Origin: Clostridiales bacterium
GTDB lineage: Bacteria; Bacillota; Clostridia; Oscillospirales; Acutalibacteraceae
NCBI GenBank assembly: GCA_021199275.1
Contig: JAJQIJ010000004.1
Span: 1-34,085, forward strand
DNA: 34,085 nucleotides
Direction of reading: 5' to 3'
The notes beneath the pieces are model-generated. The model was not told where the DNA came from. It saw only the letters and a program-made list of their open reading frames with translations, and ran no database searches. Shown here piece by piece: positions 6,011 to 14,505 of this stretch. Made by a program: the position numbers and the translations under genes. The stretch's first letter is position 1; the number at the start of each line of letters is the position of its first letter.

Positions 6011-7675
6011 ATGAAATTAAACGGTGCTCAGATTGTTTTGGAAGTTTTAAAAGAGCAGGGGGTAGACACAGTGTTCGGCTACCCTGGCGGAACAATTTTA
6101 AATATTTTTGACGAACTTTATAAATACGGCGACACCTTTACGCATATCCTTACTGCGCACGAGCAGGGCGCGTCGCACGCGGCAGACGGGTATAGCCGTG
6201 CCACGGGCAAGGTGGGCGTTTGCTTTGCGACTTCCGGCCCGGGCTCAACAAACCTTGTAACGGGCATTGCCACGGCTTATATGGACTCTGTTCCCATGGT
6301 TGCAATCACCTGCAATGTTGCAACGGCGCAAATAGGCAGAGATTCATTTCAGGAAATTGACATAAAGGGCATTACAATGCCCATTACCAAACACAATTTT
6401 ATGGTAACGAGCGTTGAAGAGCTTGCCGATTCCATAAGGCAGGCGTTCAGAATTGCAATAAGCGGGCGAAAGGGCCCGGTTTTGGTTGACATTCCGAAAG
6501 ACATAACTGCTGCCGAATGCGAATATTACCCCGCCCCGAAACAGCAGGGAAACGAATCCATTCAGCCTAAAAACAAATGTATAAACAGGGCTGTTGAACT
6601 GCTTTCAAATGCAAAAAAACCGCTTATATATTTAGGCGGCGGCACAATTTCGGCAAATGCAAGCGCTGAAATAAAGGAGTTTGCGGAAAAGCTTGACATA
6701 CCCGTTGTGTCTTCCCTTATGGGTCTTGGCGCCTTTAACAGTTCAAACGAACTTTATGTCGGCTTAATAGGCATGCACGGCAGGTTTGAGTCAAACAAAG
6801 CCGCCGCTCAGTGCGATGTGCTGATTGCATGCGGCGCAAGATTTTCAGACAGAGTTGCAGGAAACAGGGCGAAATTTGCCCCCAAGGCAGAGGTTTTACA
6901 TATTGACATTGACCCTGCGGAAATGGACAAAAACGTTTATTCAGACTATCATTTAAGGGGCAATTTAAAAGAAATTCTGCCCATTCTTACAAAGTTGCTT
7001 GAAAAGCAAAGCCATGCTGAATGGAAAGCCGAAATAGACAGCTGGAAAAGGCCGTTTTTCCAAAACCAGATTGAAGATTATGTAAACCCGCAAAAGCTTA
7101 TAGAGGCGCTTGACAGCAAAACGCCTGACGACGCCGTTATAGTTACGGACGTTGGGCAGCACCAGCTTTGGGTTGCGCAGTTTTACCGCTATAAGCTGCC
7201 GCGCACGCTTCTTACAAGCGGCGGGCTGGGCACCATGGGCTATTCAATGGGCGCGGCAATGGGCGCGGCTTTCGGCTGCCCGGGCAAGAGGGTTGTCATG
7301 TTTACAGGAGACGGCGGTTTTCACATGAACTTAAACGAACTTGCAACCATGGCGTCATATAACATACCCGTGGTTATGATTGTTATGAATAATAAGGTGC
7401 TGGGCATGGTGCGCCAGTGGCAAAAGCTGTTTTACGGCAACCGCTTTGCGGACACAGACCCCAACAGGCAAACAGATTTCGTGGCTGTTGCCGGCGCATT
7501 CGGCGTAAAGGGCTTCAGAATAAACAGCAATGACGAAATTTCAGACGTGCTTGACGAAGCCCTTGCATGCAGCGGCCCTGTTTTGATTGACTGCCGCATT
7601 TCACCCGATTCAAACGTTTTGCCAATGATTCCGCCCGGCGGCTCGGCAGACGATATTATTGTTGAATTCAACTGA
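6011..7675 (+). CDS. ilvB: Acetolactate synthase large subunit
   Basis: A 554-residue ThDP-dependent enzyme that condenses two pyruvates, or pyruvate with 2-oxobutyrate, in the first common step of valine, leucine and isoleucine synthesis. The N-terminal PYR domain carries the catalytic Glu51 in AHEQGAS. A central FAD-binding-type domain follows, and the C-terminal domain has the ThDP motif GDGGFHMNLNELATM ending in NN (about 435-465). The ATG at 6011 is preferred: it begins at the family's usual MKLNGAQIVLE and has AAAGGCTGGTG upstream, whereas the in-frame TTG at 5942 would add 23 unconserved residues. ilvN follows after 55 bp. The presence of ilvN supports the anabolic, FAD-requiring form over the catabolic AlsS. 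Confidence 0.97.
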   Translation: MKLNGAQIVLEVLKEQGVDTVFGYPGGTILNIFDELYKYGDTFTHILTAHEQGASHAADGYSRATGKVGVCFATSGPGSTNLVTGIATAYMDSVPMVAITCNVATAQIGRDSFQEIDIKGITMPITKHNFMVTSVEELADSIRQAFRIAISGRKGPVLVDIPKDITAAECEYYPAPKQQGNESIQPKNKCINRAVELLSNAKKPLIYLGGGTISANASAEIKEFAEKLDIPVVSSLMGLGAFNSSNELYVGLIGMHGRFESNKAAAQCDVLIACGARFSDRVAGNRAKFAPKAEVLHIDIDPAEMDKNVYSDYHLRGNLKEILPILTKLLEKQSHAEWKAEIDSWKRPFFQNQIEDYVNPQKLIEALDSKTPDDAVIVTDVGQHQLWVAQFYRYKLPRTLLTSGGLGTMGYSMGAAMGAAFGCPGKRVVMFTGDGGFHMNLNELATMASYNIPVVMIVMNNKVLGMVRQWQKLFYGNRFADTDPNRQTDFVAVAGAFGVKGFRINSNDEISDVLDEALACSGPVLIDCRISPDSNVLPMIPPGGSADDIIVEFN

Positions 7676-7730
7676 GCCGGCGCATTCTTAATTGTTGAAA
7701 AGCACAAACAGAAAGGACATTGTAAATATT

Positions 7731-8237
7731 ATGACTGAAAAATTAGTTTTGTCTGTTCTTGTTGCAAACCAGAGCGGTGTTTTGCAGCGTGTTGCCGCGC
7801 TGTTCAGCCGCAGGGGGTTTAATATTGAGTCGCTTACAGTCAGCGAAACGGAAGACCCGGCTTTTTCAAGAATGACTATTGTTACCACCACCCAAAAAGA
7901 GCTTGCGCGGCAGATTAAAATGCAGCTTATGAAGCTTGAAATTGTAAAAAAAGTAACTGTTTTTGATGACAAAAATTCTGTTTCTTCTGAACTGTTGCTG
8001 ATTAAAGTAAGGGCCAAGGGCATTGAAAAGAAAAACGAGCTGCTTGAAATAAACCGCCGTTTCGGCGCCAGGGTTATGGACGTTACGCTTGAAAGCCTGA
8101 CTCTTGAGCTTACCGGGCGCCCCGCGACTGTTGACAGCTTTATAGACGAAATATCTGCATTTGGCATAATAGAACTGGCGCGCACCGGCATGACTTCACT
8201 TGCGCGCGGGTCTGACTCTTTTAACGAAGACGTCTGA
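7731..8237 (+). CDS. ilvN: Acetolactate synthase small (regulatory) subunit
   Basis: A 168-residue regulatory subunit. An N-terminal ACT domain (LVLSVLVANQSGVLQRVAAL, residues 4-23, then RRGFNIESLTV) is followed by the C-terminal ALS_ss_C domain. ACT domains in this family bind valine or other branched-chain amino acids and give feedback inhibition of IlvB. The ATG at 7731 has GAAAGGAC about 12 nt upstream and starts at the conserved MTEKLVLSVLV; the frame also allows a start at 7692. It lies downstream of ilvB on the same transcript. A copy of the dispersed repeat begins 25 bp past the stop. Confidence 0.96.
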   Translation: MTEKLVLSVLVANQSGVLQRVAALFSRRGFNIESLTVSETEDPAFSRMTIVTTTQKELARQIKMQLMKLEIVKKVTVFDDKNSVSSELLLIKVRAKGIEKKNELLEINRRFGARVMDVTLESLTLELTGRPATVDSFIDEISAFGIIELARTGMTSLARGSDSFNEDV

Positions 8238-8261
8238 AAAAAGCTCTGCCGCCGCGCGGCA

Positions 8262-8371
8262 TTCAACAAGGGCTTGAAAGTTATTAAACGTGGGGGCAGC
8301 CGCCCCGGCGGGGAATTGTATTTGCCGCTCCTTCAAAATCGGCCCCGAAGCCTTAAAAGGCGGGGCATTCC
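8262..8371 (+). repeat. Dispersed intergenic repeat, copy A
   Basis: About 110 bp between ilvN and leuC. It aligns over nearly its whole length with the reverse complement of 24424-24542: the shared blocks include CCGGCGGGg, ATTGTATT, CCTTCAAAATCGG and GAAGCCTTA. It contains short hairpin arms (GCCGCCCC with GGCGGGG). Since ilvBN and leuCD appear to share a transcript, the copy would be inside the mRNA. Confidence 0.75.
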
Positions 8372-8430
8372 CCCCCAAGTCATATTTGGCTGCTGTTTTA
8401 TTTGCAGCAGGAAAGGTAGTGTTAATATAA

Positions 8431-9690
8431 ATGGGAATGACAATGACCCAAAAAATACTTGCTTACCACACAGACAGCCCGGCAGTCAGCGCAGGGCAGC
8501 TTATTGAAGCCCGGCTTGATATGGTGCTGGGTAACGACGTAACGTCGCCGGTTGCCATTAATGAAATGAACAGATTCGGGCAGGAAAATGTGTTTGATAA
8601 AACCAGAATAGCCCTTGTGATGGACCATTTTGTGCCTAACAAAGACATTCAGTCAGCGCAAAACTGCAAGCAGGTGCGCACATTTGCCCAAAAGCACGGC
8701 ATACTTCATTATTATGACGTTGGCAACATGGGCATTGAACATGCTCTGCTGCCCGAAAAGGGCATTGTAACTGCGGGCGACTGTATTGTGGGGGCAGACA
8801 GCCACACATGCACATACGGCGCGCTGGGGGCGTTTTCAACCGGCGTCGGGTCAACAGACATGGCGGCAGGCATGGCCACCGGCAAGCTGTGGTTTAAGGT
8901 GCCGCGCGCCATTAAGGTGGTAATAACCGGCGAAAAAGCGCCTTACATAAGCGGTAAAGACGTTATTTTGCACCTGATAGGCTTAATAGGCGTTGACGGG
9001 GCGTTATATAAAAGTCTTGAATTCACCGGCGACGGCATTAAAAATCTTTCTATGGACGACAGGTTTTGCATTTCAAACATGGCTATTGAATGCGGGGCTA
9101 AAAACGGCATTTTCCCGGTTGATGAAAAAACAACAGAATATTTGCAGGGGCGTTCGATTCGCGAATATAAAATTTTCGCGGCGGATTCAGACGCCGAATA
9201 TGACAGTGAAATAACCATTGATTTAAGCCGGCTGAAACCCACGGTTGCGCTGCCGCACCTGCCTGAAAACACGAAAACGGTTGACGAGCTGCCTGAAATT
9301 AAGATTGACCAGGTTGTTATAGGCTCATGCACAAACGGCAGGCTGGAAGATATGCGTATAGCCGCGTCCATATTAAAGGGGCGCCGAATTGCAAAAAATG
9401 TAAGAACTATTGTAATTCCCGCCACACAGCAGGTTTATCTTGACTGCATTAAAGAGGGGCTGACTGAAATATTTATAGAAGCCGGCGCCGCTGTTTCAAC
9501 GCCCACCTGCGGCCCGTGTCTTGGCGGGCATATGGGCATTCTTGCCGCGGGTGAAAGGGCCGTTTCCACATCAAACAGAAATTTTGTGGGCAGAATGGGG
9601 CACACTGAATCTGAAATTTATCTTGCTTCCCCGGCGGTGGCGGCAGCTTCCGCTGTTAAGGGATATATAGCAGACCCTGCGTCTGTTTAG
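8431..9690 (+). CDS. leuC: 3-isopropylmalate dehydratase large subunit
   Basis: A 419-residue aconitase-family protein of the short LeuC/HacA type. The [4Fe-4S] ligands are Cys300 (in IGSCTNGR), Cys360 and Cys363 (in TCGPCLGG). Other family signatures are [22 protein letters not shown] and [13 protein letters not shown]. With LeuD it isomerises 2-isopropylmalate to 3-isopropylmalate in leucine synthesis. The ATG at 8431 starts the common [11 protein letters not shown] and has GGAAAGG upstream. leuD follows after 19 bp. The short-type pair is sometimes annotated as homoaconitase, but the ilvBN context favours leucine synthesis. Confidence 0.95.
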   Translation: MGMTMTQKILAYHTDSPAVSAGQLIEARLDMVLGNDVTSPVAINEMNRFGQENVFDKTRIALVMDHFVPNKDIQSAQNCKQVRTFAQKHGILHYYDVGNMGIEHALLPEKGIVTAGDCIVGADSHTCTYGALGAFSTGVGSTDMAAGMATGKLWFKVPRAIKVVITGEKAPYISGKDVILHLIGLIGVDGALYKSLEFTGDGIKNLSMDDRFCISNMAIECGAKNGIFPVDEKTTEYLQGRSIREYKIFAADSDAEYDSEITIDLSRLKPTVALPHLPENTKTVDELPEIKIDQVVIGSCTNGRLEDMRIAASILKGRRIAKNVRTIVIPATQQVYLDCIKEGLTEIFIEAGAAVSTPTCGPCLGGHMGILAAGERAVSTSNRNFVGRMGHTESEIYLASPAVAAASAVKGYIADPASV

Positions 9691-9709
9691 TTTAAAAGGG
9701 GTGTTTTAA

Positions 9710-10189
9710 TTGAAAGTCAGGGGCAATGTTCATAAATATGCCAATAATGTTGACACAGACGTAATTATTCCTGCGCGTTATCTTAATAAAAGCGACGAAG
9801 CATGGCTGGCGTCTCACTGCATGGAAGACATAGATAAAGACTTTGTAAACAAGGTAAAGCCGGGCGACATAATAGTGGCGGGCGCCAATTTCGGCTGCGG
9901 CTCTTCAAGGGAACACGCGCCTATTGCAATAAAGGCCAGCGGCGTGTCATGCGTTATTGCGTCAACATTTGCGCGCATTTTTTACAGAAATTCAATCAAT
10001 ATAGGGCTGCCTATTCTTGAATGCGACAAGGCTGCCAATGAAATACAAGGCGAAGACGAGGTCGAAGTTGATTTCGACACCGGCGTAATTACTGATATAA
10101 CCACCGGCAAGAGCTATTCTGCCGAGCCTTTCCCGCCGTTCATACAGAAAATTATATCTAACGGCGGGCTTATGAAGTCAATAGTGTAA
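9710..10189 (+). CDS. leuD: 3-isopropylmalate dehydratase small subunit, TTG start
   Basis: A 159-residue swivel-domain subunit of the short (HacB-like) LeuD type. Typical motifs are [13 protein letters not shown] near the N-terminus, [16 protein letters not shown] (about 62-77) and [15 protein letters not shown]. The only suitable start is TTG at 9710, which has AAAAGGGGTG 6 nt upstream and yields the family start [10 protein letters not shown]; there is no ATG nearby. It forms the heterodimer with LeuC. TTG may lower its translation relative to leuC. Confidence 0.95.
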   Translation: MKVRGNVHKYANNVDTDVIIPARYLNKSDEAWLASHCMEDIDKDFVNKVKPGDIIVAGANFGCGSSREHAPIAIKASGVSCVIASTFARIFYRNSINIGLPILECDKAANEIQGEDEVEVDFDTGVITDITTGKSYSAEPFPPFIQKIISNGGLMKSIV

Positions 10190-10234
10190 CAGCATAAAAC
10201 TAATTGAAATCAAAAAAGCTTTCAGGGGTGCGTT

Positions 10235-10651
10235 ATGAAGCTGGTTATCAATGAAAAGGTTATGAAAAAATGCGGCGGCGGCTCTGCCGAATATTGGTTT
10301 TCTTACAAAGATTACACAATCAGAAACATAAGAGATTTCAACACTGCCGACAAGCCTGACGATGTTGGGCAGATTGAATACTTTGTTTCGCTTGGAATCA
10401 TTCCGTTTATAACAATCAGCAACGAGGAAATAATGCGCGCTTTTGTAAAAAGCAAGGGCTCTGACAAGCTCAACGCAGTGCTTGACAAGGTTAAAAGCGA
10501 ACAGTTTATTGACACTTTCTGGAAATATTTCAACGCATACCCGGAATTTAAAGAGGAAGGGCTGGTTGAATTTTCAAGGAAATATATTGCAGACAAAATA
10601 GCGCTCTGGTGTTCTGAAAACAATATTGAATATGAAGTTAAGTATGACTGA
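10235..10651 (+). CDS. Unrecognised 138-residue protein
   Basis: I do not recognise a family. The gene is convincing: ATG 10235 with AGGGGTG 5-6 nt upstream, codon use like its neighbours, and placement 45 bp after leuD on the same strand. The protein is cytosolic-looking (no signal or membrane segment), with aromatic and charged residues and a helix-rich C-terminal half (about residues 60-138, with ending IEYEVKYD). A GGG stretch near residue 14 precedes YWFSYKDYTIRNIRDFN. It may be read through from the leu operon, but that does not establish a role in leucine synthesis. Confidence 0.75.
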   Translation: MKLVINEKVMKKCGGGSAEYWFSYKDYTIRNIRDFNTADKPDDVGQIEYFVSLGIIPFITISNEEIMRAFVKSKGSDKLNAVLDKVKSEQFIDTFWKYFNAYPEFKEEGLVEFSRKYIADKIALWCSENNIEYEVKYD

Positions 10652-10688
10652 AAAGGCATTGCCATGCAGCGGCAAAGGCTTTGTTTTG
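10652..10688 (+). terminator. Weak terminator-like hairpin
   Basis: AAAGGCATTGCC pairs with GGCAAAGGCTTT at 10 of 12 positions around a 7-nt loop and is followed by TGTTTTGT. It lies directly after the stop codon and may cause partial termination before the GH2 gene. Confidence 0.4.
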
Positions 10689-10726
10689 TATAAGGCGTAA
10701 AGATAAAAAAGCAGGGGGAGTAATTT

Positions 10727-12427
10727 ATGTTGATGACTGATTGGGGCAAAAGCATTGGCAAAAACAGCGTTCCGCTTTCCGAATACCCGCGCCCGCAGTT
10801 TGTAAGAGACAGCTATATGTGTCTTAACGGGCAGTGGCAGTGCGAATTTTCACAGTCGGCTGAATTGCCGCAAAATTATTCTTGTGAAATACTTGTGCCG
10901 TTTTCACCTGAAACGCCGCTTTCGGGTGTCGGCAGAACTTTGCGCCCAGGCGAATATCTGCATTACAGGCGCACGTTTTATATTGACAATGATTTTAACA
11001 AGGGCAGGGTTTTCATTCATTTTGACGCGGTTGACCAAATAGCCCAAATATATGTGAATTCACAGCTTGTGGGCAGCCACAAGGGCGGCTTTACGCCGTT
11101 TTGCATTGAAATAACAGACTATATTACATTTGGCGAAAATGTGCTTAATGTTGTTGTGCTTGACTATTCAGACACGAAAGAATATTCAAAGGGCAAGCAG
11201 AAAATAAAAAGGGGCGGCATTTGGTATTCGGCGCAAAGCGGAATATGGCAGAGCGTGTGGCTTGAAAGCACGCCGGAAAAATTTCTTGAAAGAGTTAAAA
11301 TAACGCCTGATTTTGACAACGAAACGGTAAGCTTTGACTTTTTTGGCACTAACGAAGTTATAACGCGCATTTACGACGGCGGCGAGCTTATTGCCGAAAC
11401 GAGCGAAAGGGTAATTAAAATACCGGACTTTAAAGCATGGTCTCCTGAAAGCCCGTTTTTATATAATGTTGAATTTTTGGCCCATGGTGAAAAAATCAAG
11501 TCATATTTTGCAATGCGCAAATTTTCAGTGGGAACTGACAGCGGCGGTGTTAAAAGGCTGTTTTTAAACAACAAGCCGTATTTTCATAACGGCCTGCTTG
11601 ACCAGGGCTATTACCCTGACGGGTATTTGACCCCGCCCAGCGCACAAGCCATGGAAAACGACGTAAAGACAGCAAAAGAAATGGGCTTTAATATGCTTAG
11701 AAAGCACATTAAAATAGAGCCCCTGCTGTGGTATCATTATTGCGATGTTTACGGTATAATAGTGTGGCAGGACATGGTTAACGGCGGCGGCAATTACGGG
11801 CTTGAAATAAACGTGCTGCCGTTTATAGGAATTAATCTTGACGACAAAAAATATAAAACATTTAAAAGAACAGACCCTGAAGCAAGGCATCTTTATTATG
11901 ACGAACTTGACGAAATGATGACTCACCTTTACAACTGCCCGTCAATAGCGCTGTGGGTGCCGTTTAATGAGGGCTGGGGGCAGTTTGATTCAGCCAAGGC
12001 ATATAATTATATAAAAAGCAAAGACAAAACGCGCATTGTTGACACGGCTTCCGGCTGGCATGACAGGGGAGTGTCAGACGTAATTTCCGAACATATATAT
12101 TTCACACCCATAAAAGTGAAAAAGGGCAACCGGGCATATGTGCTGTCTGAATTCGGCGGCTATTCGCAGAAAATCAAGGGGCACACGTTTAACAACAAAA
12201 TGTTCGGCTATAAAATTTACCGCTCTGAAACAACGCTTACGAAAGCCTATAAGCGCCTCTATGAAAAAACAATTATTCCGCAAATTGCGCACGGGCTTTC
12301 GGCAACGGTTTACACCCAGCTTACAGATGTTGAAGACGAGCTCAACGGGCTGCTTACATATGACAGAAAGGTGTGCAAAATACCGCTTTCGGTTTTAAAA
12401 GAAATAAACAAAAATGTAAAGCTGTAA
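10727..12427 (+). CDS. Glycoside hydrolase family 2 (beta-galactosidase/glucuronidase-like), intracellular
   Basis: A 566-residue GH2 enzyme with three regions: an N-terminal jelly-roll sugar-binding domain (about 15-170, with FIHFDAVDQIAQIYVNSQLVG), an Ig-like domain (about 180-275) and a TIM barrel (about 280-566). The likely acid/base is Glu415 in VPFNEGWGQ and the nucleophile Glu475 in VLSEFGGYS. Other GH2 marks are LRPGEYLHYRRTF and GFNMLRKHIKIEP. No signal peptide, so it would act on sugars that have been taken in. The ATG at 10727 has GGGGGAG upstream. It is shorter than LacZ and closer in size to GH2 subgroups of unknown specificity; the substrate cannot be set from sequence. No sugar transporter is adjacent. 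Confidence 0.9.
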   Translation: MLMTDWGKSIGKNSVPLSEYPRPQFVRDSYMCLNGQWQCEFSQSAELPQNYSCEILVPFSPETPLSGVGRTLRPGEYLHYRRTFYIDNDFNKGRVFIHFDAVDQIAQIYVNSQLVGSHKGGFTPFCIEITDYITFGENVLNVVVLDYSDTKEYSKGKQKIKRGGIWYSAQSGIWQSVWLESTPEKFLERVKITPDFDNETVSFDFFGTNEVITRIYDGGELIAETSERVIKIPDFKAWSPESPFLYNVEFLAHGEKIKSYFAMRKFSVGTDSGGVKRLFLNNKPYFHNGLLDQGYYPDGYLTPPSAQAMENDVKTAKEMGFNMLRKHIKIEPLLWYHYCDVYGIIVWQDMVNGGGNYGLEINVLPFIGINLDDKKYKTFKRTDPEARHLYYDELDEMMTHLYNCPSIALWVPFNEGWGQFDSAKAYNYIKSKDKTRIVDTASGWHDRGVSDVISEHIYFTPIKVKKGNRAYVLSEFGGYSQKIKGHTFNNKMFGYKIYRSETTLTKAYKRLYEKTIIPQIAHGLSATVYTQLTDVEDELNGLLTYDRKVCKIPLSVLKEINKNVKL

Positions 12428-12464
12428 TTGAAGCAGCTGTGAAATTAATATGACAACATAATGC

Positions 12465-12500
12465 AAAAGCGGCAGGGAACAGCCCTGCCGCTTTTTGTTA
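12465..12500 (+). terminator. Terminator after the GH2 gene
   Basis: A 13-bp stem, AAAAGCGGCAGGG / CCCTGCCGCTTTT, with a 5-nt loop, running into TTTTTG. It closes the ilvB-to-GH2 region. Confidence 0.9.
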
Positions 12501-12528
12501 TGGGCAAAGCGGCCTTGCAGCGCTCTTT

Positions 12529-12572
12529 CCACAAATTGCTTAATGAAATGGGCAAAGTGGGGCTATTTGTGG
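12529..12572. other. Dyad in the GH2-spoIIGA gap
   Basis: CCACAAAT (12529-12536) and ATTTGTGG (12565-12572) are perfectly complementary, and the pairing extends two bases (GC) past one T-T mismatch. It lies upstream of the predicted spoIIG promoter, so it is either an operator-like site or structure in read-through RNA. The rest of 12496-12719 holds the promoter candidate and nothing else I can name. Confidence 0.4.
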
Positions 12573-12616
12573 CGTGGCAGAATTTGTTTTAAATTTAAAT
12601 ATTTTCACAACTGAAT

Positions 12617-12649
12617 CTGACAGAAAATTTATTCTGGCTGAATTATAAT
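12617..12649 (+). promoter_or_regulatory. Candidate spoIIG promoter with long spacer
   Basis: CTGACA (12617-12622) and a perfect TATAAT (12644-12649) are separated by 21 bp. The spoIIG promoter of Bacillus has a similarly long spacer (22 bp) and needs Spo0A. TGACAGAA (12618-12625) and TGGCAGAA (12575-12582), 43 bp apart, loosely resemble 0A boxes (TGTCGAA) but are not clear matches. Confidence 0.45.
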
Positions 12650-12719
12650 TTAGTTGAAATGTCCACGCGCCCGGTGGCTGTGCCGGGGGCATTTGAAAGC
12701 TAATGTGTCGGTGCTTAAA

Positions 12720-13580
12720 ATGACGGTTATTTATGTTGACGTTTTGGTTGCGCTAAATTTTTTCATAACCTTTTTGCTGCTGCTTGTTACTGCCAAGCTG
12801 TCAAAAAGAAAGGCTGACATAAAAAGAACTGTGGCGGCGGCGCTGCTGGGCGGCGCATATTCGCCGGTTATTTTAATAGATGACATGGGTGCGCTTTTGT
12901 CTCTTGCCTTAAAGCTGCTGGCGGCTTTTCTTATAGTGCTTACAGCGTTTAAATTAAGAACTTTTGTTGTTTATTTAAAGGAAGTCGCAATTTTTTTCTT
13001 TGTAAACTTAATGTTTGTGGGCATAATGGTGGGCTTGTGGTTAATTTTTAAACCCGCAGGGGTAGTCATAAACAACACCACTGTTTATTTTGACGTTTCT
13101 GCCAAGCTATTGCTTTTTTCGGCAGTGGCGGCATATCTTATTTCCGGCTTAATAATAAAGGTTTACAATAACAAAACAGCGTCAAAAGAGCTTTATGAAA
13201 TTACTGTTTACCTAAATGGCGAAAAAGTAAAATTTTTTGCTTTTGCTGACAGCGGAAACAAGCTAAAAGAGCCTTTTTCCGGCTTGCCGGTAATTGTTGC
13301 CCACACCGGCCTTTTTGAAAAGGTGCCGTGCAGCAGGGTTATACCGTGCAAAACCGTGTCAGGAGACGGCGCTTTATATGCCTTTAAGCCGGACAGAGTG
13401 GCAGTTGCCACCACGAAAGGCGAGGGCAGCTTTGAAAATGTGTATATCGCCCTGTCTGACAATATAGGCAGGGGTGAATACATGGGAATTATAAACCCGG
13501 CAATGCTTGAAAAAGGGGGTGAAAACACAATTCGCAAAAAAGCGAAAGGAAAAAATCATGACAATATTTACAAAAATTAA
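12720..13580 (+). CDS. spoIIGA: Pro-sigma-E processing protease SpoIIGA
   Basis: A 286-residue membrane aspartic protease that cleaves the pro-sequence of sigma-E in the mother cell after the polar septum forms. The first half has about five hydrophobic segments (residues 4-150). The second half is a soluble protease domain with the catalytic motif DSGN at 177-180 followed by KLKEPFSGLPV. The start at ATG 12720 gives MTVIYVDVLVALNFF, matching the family start; upstream TTG/GTG codons would add unconserved basic residues. No strong ribosome site is seen. It overlaps sigE by 23 bp, consistent with coupled translation. Confidence 0.95.
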   Translation: MTVIYVDVLVALNFFITFLLLLVTAKLSKRKADIKRTVAAALLGGAYSPVILIDDMGALLSLALKLLAAFLIVLTAFKLRTFVVYLKEVAIFFFVNLMFVGIMVGLWLIFKPAGVVINNTTVYFDVSAKLLLFSAVAAYLISGLIIKVYNNKTASKELYEITVYLNGEKVKFFAFADSGNKLKEPFSGLPVIVAHTGLFEKVPCSRVIPCKTVSGDGALYAFKPDRVAVATTKGEGSFENVYIALSDNIGRGEYMGIINPAMLEKGGENTIRKKAKGKNHDNIYKN

Positions 13581-14253
13581 ATCAGCCCTGTTAAGACTGT
13601 TTAAAAAAGAATGCTATTACATAAATTCGTCTGAAACACTTTTGCCCCCTTTAACTAAGGAAGAAGAGGAAACAATAATGGCCCAGCTTAGGGCGGGCGA
13701 CGAAAGACACAGGGAACTGCTGATAACGCATAACCTGCGCCTGGTTGTGTATATTGCAAAAAAGTTCGACGGCGTTTCAACGCCCACGGAAGATTTGGTG
13801 TCAATAGGCACAATAGGGCTTATGAAAGCAGTAAAAACGTTTGACGCAAATAAAAACATTAAATTTGCAACATATGCTTCACGCTGCATTGAAAATGAAA
13901 TTTTAATGCACCTGCGAAAGGTTAACACCACGCGCCTTGAAATAAGCTTTGACGAACCGCTTAGCGTTGACTGCGACGGAAACGAGCTTACGCTCAGAGA
14001 CGTGCTGGGCGGCGAATATGACGACATATCAGCGGAAATTGAATATGCAGACGAAAAGAAAACGCTGCTGAAAATAGTAAATTCCCTTTCCGAAAAGGAA
14101 AGGGAACTTATGAAAAAACGCTTTGGCATAATGGGCGAAAGCGAACACACGCAAAAGCAGCTTGCAGACATGATGGGCATATCGCAAAGCTATATTTCAC
14201 GGCTTGAAAAACGCATTATCAAAAAAATCAGAAATGAAATGGTCAAGTATTAG
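13558..14253 (+). CDS. sigE: RNA polymerase sigma-E precursor (early mother cell)
   Basis: A 231-residue sigma-70 factor closely matching SigE. A short amphipathic pro-sequence (MTIFTKIKSALLRLFKKE) precedes the processing region ECYYINSSETLLPPL; it is shorter than in Bacillus. Region 2 has LVVYIAKKF, EDLVSIGTIGLMKAVKTFD and FATYASRCIENEILM; region 4 ends with ADMMGISQSYISRLEKRIIK, nearly invariant in SigE. ATG 13558 has GAAAGGAA upstream and lies inside the end of spoIIGA. In many relatives sigG follows; here a convergent DUF378 gene follows instead. I see no strong terminator in the 26-bp gap. Confidence 0.96.
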   Translation: MTIFTKIKSALLRLFKKECYYINSSETLLPPLTKEEEETIMAQLRAGDERHRELLITHNLRLVVYIAKKFDGVSTPTEDLVSIGTIGLMKAVKTFDANKNIKFATYASRCIENEILMHLRKVNTTRLEISFDEPLSVDCDGNELTLRDVLGGEYDDISAEIEYADEKKTLLKIVNSLSEKERELMKKRFGIMGESEHTQKQLADMMGISQSYISRLEKRIIKKIRNEMVKY

Positions 14254-14279
14254 GAAAGGCGCGCTTTCCCGACACCGGC

Positions 14280-14489
14280 TTATTCATTTACCGCTGAATT
14301 ACGGCTAAACAGCAGGCTTATGCACCAGATTGCGGCAAGGCCCACAATGCTGTATATAATTCTTGAAATAACGGCGTCCTGCCCGCCGCAAATCCACGCG
14401 ACAAGGTCAAATTTGAAAAGCCCTATAAGGCCCCAGTTAAGACCGCCTATTATTGCCAAAATCAAAGCAATTCTGTTTATTACAGACAC
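14280..14489 (-). CDS. DUF378 membrane protein, GTG start
   Basis: A 69-residue protein with two transmembrane helices and the family signature LAIIGGLNWGLIGLF; the second helix is IIYSIVGLAAIWCISLLF. The function of DUF378 proteins (YuzA-like) is unknown. I choose GTG 14489: it has GGAG 8 nt upstream, and the alternative in-frame ATG at 14531 lies within the manA terminator hairpin and would add 14 unconserved residues. It is convergent with sigE (26 bp) and downstream of manA. Confidence 0.85.
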   Translation of the reverse strand: MSVINRIALILAIIGGLNWGLIGLFKFDLVAWICGGQDAVISRIIYSIVGLAAIWCISLLFSRNSAVNE

Positions 14490-14505
14490 AAAATCATCTC
14501 CAAAT

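Noticed and set aside
12654..12719. Upstream TTG/GTG starts for spoIIGA
   Set aside because: They add a basic, Cys/Trp-containing stretch unlike the family, which begins at the first membrane helix as from ATG 12720.
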